Positions 36,201-44,180 of a stretch of 44,259 nucleotides of DNA are shown here, piece by piece (the stretch's first letter is position 1; each line of letters begins with the position of its first letter). This DNA is from an uncultured bacterium. GTDB lineage: Bacteria; Planctomycetota; UBA1135; GCA-002686595. Position numbers and translations under genes: made by a program. The notes below the pieces were generated by a model. It was given only the letters and a program-made list of their open reading frames with translations. It ran no database searches and was not told the DNA's origin. The stretch covers positions 1 through 44,259 of the forward strand of contig CALEMP010000180.1 of assembly GCA_937910685.1 (NCBI GenBank). Direction: 5' to 3'.

Positions 36201-37333
36201 CCATACAGGATGTTCTTCGGGGAGCGCGCATCGATTTCCGGCACGGTCCAGATCCCATCGGCTAGCTGGGCGCGCACTTCTAGATCGGACAGAACCGTGC
36301 CTCCGACGCGCAGGTTCTCGCCGAGCAAGCGAACTGAGCCGGAGCTCGCCAGCAGATCGTTGAGGTTCAAGCTGATGGCGGCGTCCAGGGAAGCGGATCC
36401 AAGAATCAGTGTGTCTGCGGGCAGGATCGTCGCGAGCAAGGGGTTGAGCAACCCGCGTAATTCGGCCAAGTCGACTCGCTTCAGGTCCACTCCGATTCCC
36501 ACGGCTTGGCCTTCCATGACCCCATGGATATGGCCTCCAGCTAGAGGCCCCAAGGGGCGCAGGGAAAACTCGAAGGCTCCTTCAGCTAGGTGATCCAAGC
36601 GAACGGTCGAGGGACCTAGAATCGGCGCGTTGTCTAACTCCACGGCTTCGAGCTCTAGTACTCGGCCGTCCCAATTCAAATCCATCGCCAAGGTCAGGGC
36701 CAGTGGTTCTTGGCCCGGGGTGGTCCACTTGCAATCGAAGGGGCCCAGGTCCCCTTGCCAAACCTCACCCTCGGGTCGCCCCAGGATTCCCAGATTGCGG
36801 ATGGAGAGGGCACCGCCCGAGGCCTCCATATCAATGGAGCTATCCGTGATCTGGATCGCGGGAAACCAGAGGGGAATGCTGGGCAGTCCGGCGCTCGGAG
36901 AATTGGGGTCGCCCCCCTTTAGGGTCAGCTCGATGAGTGGCTGTTGAATCGCGATCAAGCGCAGCCAGCTAGGTTCTCCGCGGACCCATTCTCCCAGATC
37001 CCATTCCAGGCGAACTTCCTGGGCCTTGAAGGAACGTAGGCCCCCGAGGCCTTGGTCCCCTTGAAGTTGCACGCCGCGCAGTTTTAAACCGTGCCACCAA
37101 TCACCGGAAATCTCTTCCAGGCTGCAACGGGCATTGAGGAATTGACCACCGGCCCAGGGAGTCAGGGTGCTGACGAGGGGGTGCAGCAGGATCCCGCGCG
37201 AAAGCCAAAGGAAACCGGGCAGCAACAGAATCCCCACCAACGCCCAGCGCAGCAAGCGACGGCTTCGACGAACCTTTGCGCCTGGTTGGGTGCTTGGTTT
37301 CCCCGCTGGGGGAGTCTCCTGGGTCTCCTCCAT
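33248..37333 (-). CDS. tamB: Translocation and assembly module TamB (DUF490, AsmA-like)
   Basis: About 1,361 residues. One membrane anchor near the N-terminus (LRWALVGILLLPGFLWLSRG) is followed by a very long periplasmic beta-rich region of AsmA/TamB repeats. The conserved DUF490 C-terminal domain follows: ITVQVSGNIDQPLVQLSS-like VQVSGNIDQPLVQLSSVPAL, PDELLLLVVTGTLP, and ADRLEVESGRNVSETG. TamB spans the periplasm as a hydrophobic groove linking inner membrane to TamA and is implicated in lipid transport. The start at 37333 is chosen; ATG at 37366 would add eleven residues. It overlaps tamA by one base and lies 63 bases after the symporter gene. Confidence 0.93.
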   Translation of the reverse strand: MEETQETPPAGKPSTQPGAKVRRSRRLLRWALVGILLLPGFLWLSRGILLHPLVSTLTPWAGGQFLNARCSLEEISGDWWHGLKLRGVQLQGDQGLGGLRSFKAQEVRLEWDLGEWVRGEPSWLRLIAIQQPLIELTLKGGDPNSPSAGLPSIPLWFPAIQITDSSIDMEASGGALSIRNLGILGRPEGEVWQGDLGPFDCKWTTPGQEPLALTLAMDLNWDGRVLELEAVELDNAPILGPSTVRLDHLAEGAFEFSLRPLGPLAGGHIHGVMEGQAVGIGVDLKRVDLAELRGLLNPLLATILPADTLILGSASLDAAISLNLNDLLASSGSVRLLGENLRVGGTVLSDLEVRAQLADGIWTVPEIDARSPKNILYGRDLSAPLSTSHGPEFLRDITGILRAEGTNLPAFWGDADHEHPDHRFDLALTVAEGKLQVSEGQLEVSGGNARIDRAVIDLVPKANTPATIEADLELDFPELSALGELLDQPQWSGQLEGELHAQGELLRPEGVIRLNGIGVRFGDVDMGDLQILARADHERITLTDFHTKASGAQVDATGSFLWSGQRLEQVQLAVSVTEAGRWLMPVEPGGSFELRAQLDGPWKLPSGEISVLGDGLVLQGSPLKAVDLRAQVTNGVVSAPNLEISSEHLTVIAGLEASLPTTQGGTAITLTRLGFAVDGSGQLALANPAQLKLHPTGWNLERLSLVGPAGILEADLASDETGSLNAKIISRDLNPMGIINGWQLQTFHVEGVTSDLDLAWSNDGLRAETTGNIRQIQLPGSSQAMALEWDFFSGDGYLSINNLSLVSGTHPVVSASGSLPLNLLAEDLLSPGVADLAASIDWPETLPIPLGSHSLHGGLKGQLSVQGPWENLMAGLDLQAPALNLQGPNVPDEIANTPAVLVGSVTLGPTGLHVTDLLATVGPDTTLQLDGHLDLANDLYRWRAPDFQILDGAMSGEVEAHVPNMAQLQPLLPNLRRLGGNLDLSASLAGSLGDPRLDGQLVISEGQFKEGNAPPIERLHLRAQLETERIVVHELSGELGSAPFEGSGSLVFEEASEPTLLLDLKGTNVLLVRNSKLRLRADALLNIEGPLSALHTSGKIGLRGGRYTSRVQLLGGFDGSPTFESQISGVHIAPFPDGALANMTFDLDLSTIDPVRVDMNIFRGDATINMRLSGDGRGILPEGSVYLEDSVVNLPSGQLELIAGHLEFTAGNPFFPAIEVLSESRLMGHDVTVQVSGNIDQPLVQLSSVPALAPDELLLLVVTGTLPAGSGLNEAVQAVTVYIAQDLIQYWLDDGGQGPSIADRLEVESGRNVSETGLVTIEARLRLRDEFLYSGGHLWLVAERDRYEAYGGGLRFSLDLD

Positions 37334-37396
37334 GGCCCGCAGGATAGCTTCCTGCCCGGTCCCCATTGGGGCCTTAGGGGCCGTTGCTTTCTGCTT

Positions 37397-39223
37397 TTAG
37401 TCGCCAGGTATACGAATGTGTTCCACCAAGTCGCGGGTGGCTTGGCTCGGCGGCGCGCCAAAGCGCCTGAGGCCAAGGGCCACGGCAAAGTTGAGCAACA
37501 TGCCCAGGGAGCCAATGCCCTCGGGCGAGATACCGAACCACCAACGGCTGGCAGCATCCGGTGCCGTGTCGATGAACTTGAACCAGATGATGTAGCAGGT
37601 GGTGAAGAGGATGCCAGCGACCATGCCCGACACTGCGCCCAGGCGATTCATGCGCTTGGAGAAGATGCCCATCACGATGGCGGGGAAGAACGAACTCGCC
37701 GCTAACCCAAAGGCGAAGGCCACGACCTGGGCCACAAAACCCGGGGGATAAATACCCATGATGCCCGCAATGACTACCGCAACCGCAGCCGCGGTGCGCG
37801 CCGCGATCAACTCGCCACGTTCGCTGATATTAGGCATGAAGCCCCGCTTGAGCAGGTCATGGCTGATGGAAGTGGAGACAACCAAGAGCAGGCCAGCTGC
37901 GGTGGAGAGGGCCGCGGCCAAGGCTCCCGCTGCAACAAGTCCGATGACCCAGGCGGGCAGGCCCGCGATCTCTGGGTTGGCCAAGACCATGATGTCTCGG
38001 TCCACATACAGCTCGTTAGGGCCATCGTTGGGCGGGTTGAGCACCATGCGTTCGCCGCTGGGACCGCGCTGGTCGCTGAAAGCTGGCTTGCTGCTACCCT
38101 CGAAAGCTCCAAAGGCTGCTCCTTCACGATATCGCACGCGCCCATCACCATCCTTGTCGATCCAAGCGATCAAGCCAGTCTTTTCCCAGGTTCGAAACCA
38201 CTCGGGTAGTTGCTTGTCAGTGGGAGCCTGTGTGCTAACTGTCTCGGCCGGTGCGTAGCGCGCACCCTCCACGGTGTGGATCAGGTTCGCCCGTGCAAAG
38301 GCAGCCACGGCCGGGGCAGCGGTGTAGAGGATTGCGATGAACAGCAAGGCCCAAAAAGCACTGGTGCGTGCGTCCTTGACCCGCGGCACCGTATAAAAGC
38401 GCACGATCACATGGGGCAGTCCCGCAGTTCCCACCATCAGGGCAAGCGTGATGCAGCAAACGTCGAGCAGGCTCTTGGATCCATCCGTATAGGGTTTAAA
38501 GCCCAGTTCGTCGTGCAGCTGATTCACGGTTTCCAACAGCCATGGGGCACCGCTGGCGATGGTTTGACCCACCTCCCCATGCAAGCGACTGCCGAACCCT
38601 AGCTGGGGAATGGGATTGCCGGTCAGCTGGATCGAGATGAAAATCGCTGGAACGAGGAAAGCGAAAATCAGGATGCAGTATTGGGCTACCTGGGTCCAAG
38701 TGATGCCCTTCATCCCGCCCAGAACTGCGTAGATGAACACGATGACCATGCCGATCAGAACGCCTTTCTCTACGCTGACTTCCAGGAACCGGCTGAATAC
38801 AACGCCCACCCCACGCATTTGTCCCGCCACATAGGTGAAGGAGATAAAGATCGCACAGAAGACCGCGACCCGGCGGGCAGTGCTCGACTCATAACGGTCG
38901 CCAATGAAATCGGGCACCGTGAACTTGCCAAACTTACGCAGGTATGGGGCCAGCAGAACGGCGAGCAACACATAGCCTCCGGTCCAGCCCATCAGGTAGA
39001 CCGATCCGTCGTAGCCCAAGAAACTGATCAGGCCGGCCATTCCTAGGAACGAAGCCGCACTCATCCAGTCCGCCGCGGTGGCCATGCCATTCGCAAGGGG
39101 AGGAACGCCTTTGCCCGCCACATAGAAGTCGCCGGTGGACTTGGCCCGGGCGCTAATTGCAATGCCCACATAAAGGGCAAAGGTCAGGCCGACGATCAGG
39201 AAGGTCCAGTTTTGGATAGTCAT
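37397..39223 (-). CDS. Sodium:solute symporter family protein (ActP/VC_2705-like large subunit)
   Basis: A 608-residue inner-membrane symporter with about 13 membrane segments. The start (WTFLIVGLTFALYVGIAISA) and SSS-family blocks are clear: DFYVAGKGVPPLANGMATAA, DWMSAASFLG, YVLLAVLLAPYLRKFGKFTV, and LAAALSTAAGLLLVVSTSIS. It probably takes up acetate or another small carboxylate with sodium; the substrate is not certain. A hydrophilic insertion (about 330-400) contains an EF-hand-like loop DKDGDGRVRYRE (about 353-364). The ATG overlaps the stop of the upstream DUF4212 gene by four bases; that pairing marks the two-subunit symporter type. Confidence 0.93.
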   Translation of the reverse strand: MTIQNWTFLIVGLTFALYVGIAISARAKSTGDFYVAGKGVPPLANGMATAADWMSAASFLGMAGLISFLGYDGSVYLMGWTGGYVLLAVLLAPYLRKFGKFTVPDFIGDRYESSTARRVAVFCAIFISFTYVAGQMRGVGVVFSRFLEVSVEKGVLIGMVIVFIYAVLGGMKGITWTQVAQYCILIFAFLVPAIFISIQLTGNPIPQLGFGSRLHGEVGQTIASGAPWLLETVNQLHDELGFKPYTDGSKSLLDVCCITLALMVGTAGLPHVIVRFYTVPRVKDARTSAFWALLFIAILYTAAPAVAAFARANLIHTVEGARYAPAETVSTQAPTDKQLPEWFRTWEKTGLIAWIDKDGDGRVRYREGAAFGAFEGSSKPAFSDQRGPSGERMVLNPPNDGPNELYVDRDIMVLANPEIAGLPAWVIGLVAAGALAAALSTAAGLLLVVSTSISHDLLKRGFMPNISERGELIAARTAAAVAVVIAGIMGIYPPGFVAQVVAFAFGLAASSFFPAIVMGIFSKRMNRLGAVSGMVAGILFTTCYIIWFKFIDTAPDAASRWWFGISPEGIGSLGMLLNFAVALGLRRFGAPPSQATRDLVEHIRIPGD

Positions 39224-39507
39224 TGCTTCACTTCCGGGTCAGGCGCTTTTTCTTCTACCTCAAACCTTTTGTCCAGTTTTCCCGCTGCACGTACATAGAA
39301 TGCGATCAAGGCGACGAACACCAGAATCGATCCCTGTTGCGCAAACCAGAACCCAAGAGGGAAGCCGGTGCCAGGCAGGCGCCATTGGTCGAGGAACTCT
39401 CGGCCCCAGATACCCGCTCCAAAGGAGACGAGGAACCAGATGCTGAGGATGGTGAAGATGAGGCGCAGGTTGGCGCGCCAATAGGCAGTGCGGTCGGGGC
39501 CGGTCAT
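39220..39507 (-). CDS. DUF4212 small subunit of the sodium:solute symporter
   Basis: A 95-residue membrane protein with two membrane segments (LIFTILSIWFLVSFGAGIW and GSILVFVALIAFYVRAAGKL). It matches the DUF4212/TIGR03647 'putative solute:sodium symporter small subunit' family, including YWRANLRL and PLGFWFAQQGSI. The ATG at 39507 gives the family-like N-terminus; the long upstream frame overlaps the divergent gene and is not protein-like. It overlaps the symporter start by four bases and is the first gene of the six-gene minus-strand cluster. Confidence 0.93.
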   Translation of the reverse strand: MTGPDRTAYWRANLRLIFTILSIWFLVSFGAGIWGREFLDQWRLPGTGFPLGFWFAQQGSILVFVALIAFYVRAAGKLDKRFEVEEKAPDPEVKQ

Positions 39508-39722
39508 ATGGTCAAGAGGGTAGCGAGTGGGGGCCAGCCAGGGGGATGGGAGGGGAGCTTTGCCCAATTTGCGGCCTTTTGGCGGGATTTTGGCCCGGTG
39601 GAGAGTCCTCTGTTGGAACTGCGCAAGACTAGGCCTGCATTCCAAGTCGGAATTGCCCTGTGTGCTTATCATGTGGCTTGTCCTTGCCGGTGACCCTGAA
39701 TGAGCCGATGTAGAGGTACCCC
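39508..39722. promoter_or_regulatory. Divergent promoter region (symporter cluster / beta-propeller gene)
   Basis: These 215 bases separate divergent starts and must hold promoters for both. No convincing -35/-10 pair could be assigned. An inverted repeat, ATTCC (39639-39643) with GGAAT (39649-39653), is a possible operator. Confidence 0.35.
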
Positions 39723-42587
39723 ATGATCCTTGTTCTAGTCCCCCTCCTGTTGCTTCCTGCCCTTTGCCGTCCCCAGACGGAAGAGGTACAGAGTGTTTCC
39801 CAAGAGACCCCATCCCCTTGGGTCTCTTCCTCTTCCCTTGCCTGGCGCGAACTTGGCCCAAGCACCTTCGGTGGGCGCATTGTGGATATTGCTCTGCATC
39901 CCACCGACTCATCGCACTTGCTGGTGGCGTCAGCGTCCGGAGGTCTTTGGCGAACGCGAAATTCCGGCACCACTTGGGATTGCATCTTTCAGCATGAGGG
40001 CACGATTTCAATCGGTGACATCGCTTGGGATGCGCACGACGACAAGGTGATCTGGGTCGGCACCGGAGAGGCTAACAATCAACGCAGCTCCTATTGGGGC
40101 GACGGCATCTACAAGACCACCGATGGGGGCAAGACTTGGAACCTAATGGGCCTGGAGAAAAGCCAGCACATCGGGCGCATCGTGATTCACCCGGACAATT
40201 CCAACGTGGTGTATGTGGCGGTGCTCGGTCGGCTCTATGGCGCTAACGAAGAGCGCGGCTTGTACAAGACTCGGGATGGGGGAGCGAGTTGGAAGCGTGT
40301 GTTGGACACGGGACCGACGGTGGGTGTTGTTGATCTAGTGCTAGATCCGCTTGACCCGGACACGGTCTATGCCGCTTCCTATGAACGTCTGCGCCGCCCC
40401 TGGAATTTTGATGGGAACGGGCCGGGCTCTGGCATTCACAAGTCCTCCGACGGGGGCCTTACTTGGAAGCGCCTAACACGTGGGCTGCCCGAGGGCGACA
40501 TCGGGCGCATTGGACTCGCGGCTTTCGAAAGCGAGGACGGCTTGATCTTTGCCTCTGTCAGCAATCAAAACCAAGTGGAGGTCGCGCCTGATCAAGATCC
40601 CACCGTGTCCCTGGAAACCCGTTTTGCCAAGGGTACCTTGACCGTGGTGCGCGCTCCGCGGAAAGGGGGCGCCGGTGAATTGGGCATCAAGGCCAAGGAT
40701 GTTTTGCTGAGTCTCGCTGGCAATCCCCTGAATCACCAATGGTCCTGGGCAGTGGGCTTGTCGGTGCTCGAACCCGAACAGGAAGTCGAGCTGGTTTTGC
40801 GTCGGGGGGACGAGGAGGTAATCCTAACGGTGACCCGTCGGGGCCTTGATAAGACCATCGATGCGGAGCCCACGATGCGCGACATTGGCGGCGGCGTCTA
40901 TTGCTCGCAGGATCATGGGGAAACCTGGACCAAGCGCTCGAACGATCCGGTTGGAGGCAACCCGGCTTACTACTACGGCCAAATTCGCGTGGACCCCCAC
41001 GACCAGAATCGGCTGTATCTTGCGGGCGTGCCCCTTTATTGGAGCGAAGACGGGGGACACACCTGGGAGCGCAACCGGGCCAGCGGCGTGCATGTGGATC
41101 ATCACTCGATTGAAGTGGACCCAAGAGATCCCAAACGCCTTTGGCTAGGGAACGATGGGGGCTTGCACCTTTCCCATGACCGAGGCGAGACTTGGTACCA
41201 CTTCGACAATCTGCCCTTGGCTCAGTTCTACGCCCTTGGTCTGGATGACGGCAATCCCTATCGCGTCTACGGGGGCACCCAGGATAATGGCACTTGGGGA
41301 GGTCCATCATTATCGAGAAACCCACGCGGCATCGGCGCCCATGAATGGGCATCCGTTGGCGGCGGCGATGGGTTTTACGCTCAGATTGAACCGGGCAATC
41401 CCGACATCGTCTATGGGGAGTCCCAATTCGGCTGGATCTATCGCCGCGACCGTGGCGCTTGGACGAGCGAGGGGATTCAACCCAAGGCGCCGGATGGGGA
41501 AAAATACCGCTTCAATTGGAACTCGCCGATTTTGCTATCCCAGCACAACCCACGGCTTCTGTGGTTTGGGGGCAATCGCCTGTTCCGCTCCCTTGACCGT
41601 GGAGACCACTGGTCTTTGATTACCGATGACCTAACCAGTCAGGACCCGGACAAGATCGCGGGCAATGTGCCCCACTGCACGATTACTTGCATCGCGGAAA
41701 GTCCATTCACTCCGGACACCTTGATGGTGGGGACCGACGATGGCTTGGTTCAGTTGACCCAGGACGGGGGCCACAGTTGGACGAATCTCACCGGGCGTTT
41801 GTCAGGAATGCCCCAGGGTTGGTGGGTCTCGCGGGTTGTGCTCAGCGAGCACAAGAAGGACCGGGCCTATGTGACCGTTAGCGGTTACCGGGAAGATGAC
41901 ATGCGGCCTTTGGTTTGGCGCACGGAAGATCTGGGCCAAACCTGGATGCGTTTGGACGAAGGTCTGCCCCAAGTGCCTGTCAACGTCTTGCGCGAGGACC
42001 CAAGTCGCGCGGATACCCTCTACCTGGGGACCGAACTGGGTGTTCTGGCCAGCTTGGATGGGGGCGACACCTGGAATCCCCTGGGCTCTGGTTTGCCCAC
42101 GATTGCTGTGCATGACATTGCGGTTCAATCGGAAGCACAAGAGTTGGTGCTCGGTACCCACGGCCGAGGCTTTTGGGTCTTGGATATTTCTACTCTGGGT
42201 TCTTGGAACGAAGAGATCGCCAATGGCCCGGTTCACCTCTTTACCCCGAAGGATCTCACGCGCTGGGAGAGGCGCTCCGGTGCCTACACCACAGGTGATG
42301 CGGACTGGTTCGGATCGAATCCCACGCCCGGGGTGGTTCTTCAGGTGCATCTTGCAGAGGACTTGGAAGAGGACGCGGTCAAGCTTGAAATCCTAGACTC
42401 TAAGGGCAAACACGTGGCCCATTTGACAGTGCCGCACACCCGTGGGTTGCACCGGATTCATTGGAAGGGATCCCGCGGACGCTGGTCCACGGCTCCATCG
42501 GTGGGCGAATACACCGGGGTTTTGACCTACGGGGATATGGTTCAGAAACGCTCCTTCAGCGTGCTGGCGGATCCCCTCAAGCGTTGA
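39723..42587 (+). CDS. Exported Asp-box beta-propeller protein (sortilin/VPS10-like) with a PDZ-like insertion
   Basis: A 954-residue protein with a signal peptide (MILVLVPLLLLPALC). About eleven Asp-box (BNR) motifs S/T-x-D-x-G-x-x-W are spread over the chain, such as TTDGGKTWN, TRDGGASWK, SEDGGHTWE, SHDRGETWY and SLDGGDTWN. The spacing fits a large sortilin-type propeller. A segment of about 95 residues (about 281-376) interrupts the repeats and looks like a PDZ domain: GGAGELGIKAKDVLLSLAGN, then EQEVELVLRRGDEEVILTVT. The C-terminal 150 residues are a beta-sandwich (LEILDSKGKHVAHLTV). Relatives are annotated as glycosyl hydrolases, but sialidase catalytic residues are not evident, so a binding role is equally likely. 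Confidence 0.87.
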   Translation: MILVLVPLLLLPALCRPQTEEVQSVSQETPSPWVSSSSLAWRELGPSTFGGRIVDIALHPTDSSHLLVASASGGLWRTRNSGTTWDCIFQHEGTISIGDIAWDAHDDKVIWVGTGEANNQRSSYWGDGIYKTTDGGKTWNLMGLEKSQHIGRIVIHPDNSNVVYVAVLGRLYGANEERGLYKTRDGGASWKRVLDTGPTVGVVDLVLDPLDPDTVYAASYERLRRPWNFDGNGPGSGIHKSSDGGLTWKRLTRGLPEGDIGRIGLAAFESEDGLIFASVSNQNQVEVAPDQDPTVSLETRFAKGTLTVVRAPRKGGAGELGIKAKDVLLSLAGNPLNHQWSWAVGLSVLEPEQEVELVLRRGDEEVILTVTRRGLDKTIDAEPTMRDIGGGVYCSQDHGETWTKRSNDPVGGNPAYYYGQIRVDPHDQNRLYLAGVPLYWSEDGGHTWERNRASGVHVDHHSIEVDPRDPKRLWLGNDGGLHLSHDRGETWYHFDNLPLAQFYALGLDDGNPYRVYGGTQDNGTWGGPSLSRNPRGIGAHEWASVGGGDGFYAQIEPGNPDIVYGESQFGWIYRRDRGAWTSEGIQPKAPDGEKYRFNWNSPILLSQHNPRLLWFGGNRLFRSLDRGDHWSLITDDLTSQDPDKIAGNVPHCTITCIAESPFTPDTLMVGTDDGLVQLTQDGGHSWTNLTGRLSGMPQGWWVSRVVLSEHKKDRAYVTVSGYREDDMRPLVWRTEDLGQTWMRLDEGLPQVPVNVLREDPSRADTLYLGTELGVLASLDGGDTWNPLGSGLPTIAVHDIAVQSEAQELVLGTHGRGFWVLDISTLGSWNEEIANGPVHLFTPKDLTRWERRSGAYTTGDADWFGSNPTPGVVLQVHLAEDLEEDAVKLEILDSKGKHVAHLTVPHTRGLHRIHWKGSRGRWSTAPSVGEYTGVLTYGDMVQKRSFSVLADPLKR

Positions 42588-42622
42588 GCATCGCCCGATT
42601 CGCTTGGTGATTATGAAGCGCA

Positions 42623-42634
42623 GGCCAATTGGCC
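42623..42634 (+). repeat. Perfect 12-bp palindrome between two genes
   Basis: GGCCAATTGGCC lies in the 132-base gap between the beta-propeller gene and the Gfo/Idh/MocA gene, flanked by GCGC on both sides. It could be a dyad operator or a weak terminator of the upstream gene. Confidence 0.35.
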
Positions 42635-42719
42635 AAGGGCGCTGCTAGACTGGCAGCTCGAGCGGCGTTGACTCCCCGATGAATCGAGGGCACCCGCACA
42701 AATCCCAGCCCCAGGTTTC

Positions 42720-44180
42720 ATGTCTCCAGTCCCTTCCATTCGTCGCCGTGACCTCGGTCGCCTCGCTGCTGCGGGCGCCGCAGCCTATAGCCTACCCGCG
42801 TTCGGCTCCCCAAGGCCCTCCGACGAGATCCGCGTGGGCTGTGTGGGAATTCGCAGTCGAGGCAACGCTCACATCGGTGGTTTTTCAGGGGTCCCCGGTG
42901 TCAAGGTCGTGGCCCTTTGCGATGTGGACGAGGGTGTTCTCAACCAGCGCCTTAAGGAGGCCGCAGAGAAGGGGCGTCCCGCTGTGGGTTACACGGATCT
43001 GCGCAAGATGCTTGAGGACAAGAACATCGACGTGATTTCCTTGGCGACACCGAATCACTTGCATGCCTTGCAGACCATTTGGGCTTGTCAGGCGGGCAAG
43101 CATGTCTACGTGGAGAAACCGATCTCCCACAATGTTTGGGAAGGGCGTCAGGTGGTGCGCGCCGCGCGCAAGTATGGGCGTATCGTGCAAGCGGGCACCC
43201 AGTCGCGCTCGGCCAAGGGCATTGCCGATGGGATCAATTGGATCCAGGGGGGCAACCTGGGGAAAATCACCCACGCTTGGGGCACTTGCTTCAAGCCGCG
43301 CACGTCCATCGGCAAGGTCGACGGACCCCAATCGATTCCCGCGAACATTCACTGGGATTTGTACTGTGGTCCCCGCGGGGTCTCGCCCCTGGTGCGTCGC
43401 CAACTGCACTATGACTGGCACTGGCAAATGGCGACGGGCAACGGGGACTTGGGCAACCAGGGCATTCACCAGGTGGACCAATGCCGTTGGGGTCTTGGGG
43501 AAACAGCACTTGCCCCCAAGGTCTTTTCCATCGGCGGGCGCTTTGGCTATGACGACGACGGAGACAGCCCCAACACCCAATTCATTTGTCTGGACTATGA
43601 GGCGGCGCCTTTGATTTTTGAAGTGCGTGGTTTGCCCCGGGATAAAGCGGCTCAATCCAAGAACTGGGGCGGCTCCATGGACCGCCGTAAGGGCTCGGCC
43701 ATTGGCGCTACGATTCACACGGAAGGTGGCTACTTGCACATTCCCAACTACTCATCGTCCCAGGCCTATGATCTGGAAGGGAACAAGGTCCAAGAGTGGA
43801 GCGGTGCGAGCAACCACTTCGCCAACTTCATCGACGCCGTCCGAGCGGGGGATCCCGGCAAGTTGAACGGCGACATTGAGGAGGGGCACCTGTCCAGCGC
43901 CCTATGTCACATGGGGCTCGACTCTCACAAGTTAGGCAAGGCCGCCAGTCGCGAAGAGATCCAAGCTGCGGTCAGCGGTCATGCCCACGGGAACAGTGGG
44001 TTCGAGCGGATTTGCGCACATCTGGACGCGAATGGAGTGGATGCGGCAACGCACCCGGCGATCTTGGGGCGGCCCTTAGAGCTGGATCCTAAGACCGAGC
44101 TCTACTTGGATGATGATCAAGCCAATGCGCTGGCTCGTGGAACGTATGCCCCGGGCTTTGAGGTGCCGGAGGATGTCTAA
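42720..44180 (+). CDS. Tat-exported Gfo/Idh/MocA-family NAD(P)-dependent oxidoreductase
   Basis: A 486-residue protein. The N-terminus carries a twin-arginine-type signal (SIRRRDLGRLAAAGAAAYSL). The Rossmann domain follows (IRVGCVGIRSRGNAHIGGF, then VVALCDVDE). The family motif VYVEKPISHN (EKP near residue 131) and the second helix AGTQSRSAKGI are present. The C-terminal beta-sheet domain has WDLYCGP, HYDWHWQMATGNGDLGNQGI and the oxidoreductase-specific GGSMDRRKGSAIGATIHTEG block. Members oxidise, reduce or rearrange sugars and inositols; the substrate is unknown. This Tat-signal subgroup is abundant in Planctomycetota. The stop overlaps the start of the next gene by eight bases. Confidence 0.92.
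   Translation: MSPVPSIRRRDLGRLAAAGAAAYSLPAFGSPRPSDEIRVGCVGIRSRGNAHIGGFSGVPGVKVVALCDVDEGVLNQRLKEAAEKGRPAVGYTDLRKMLEDKNIDVISLATPNHLHALQTIWACQAGKHVYVEKPISHNVWEGRQVVRAARKYGRIVQAGTQSRSAKGIADGINWIQGGNLGKITHAWGTCFKPRTSIGKVDGPQSIPANIHWDLYCGPRGVSPLVRRQLHYDWHWQMATGNGDLGNQGIHQVDQCRWGLGETALAPKVFSIGGRFGYDDDGDSPNTQFICLDYEAAPLIFEVRGLPRDKAAQSKNWGGSMDRRKGSAIGATIHTEGGYLHIPNYSSSQAYDLEGNKVQEWSGASNHFANFIDAVRAGDPGKLNGDIEEGHLSSALCHMGLDSHKLGKAASREEIQAAVSGHAHGNSGFERICAHLDANGVDAATHPAILGRPLELDPKTELYLDDDQANALARGTYAPGFEVPEDV

Noticed and set aside
35712..36593. 293-codon plus-strand frame
   Set aside because: Antisense to tamB; Ser/Arg/Pro-rich low-complexity translation.
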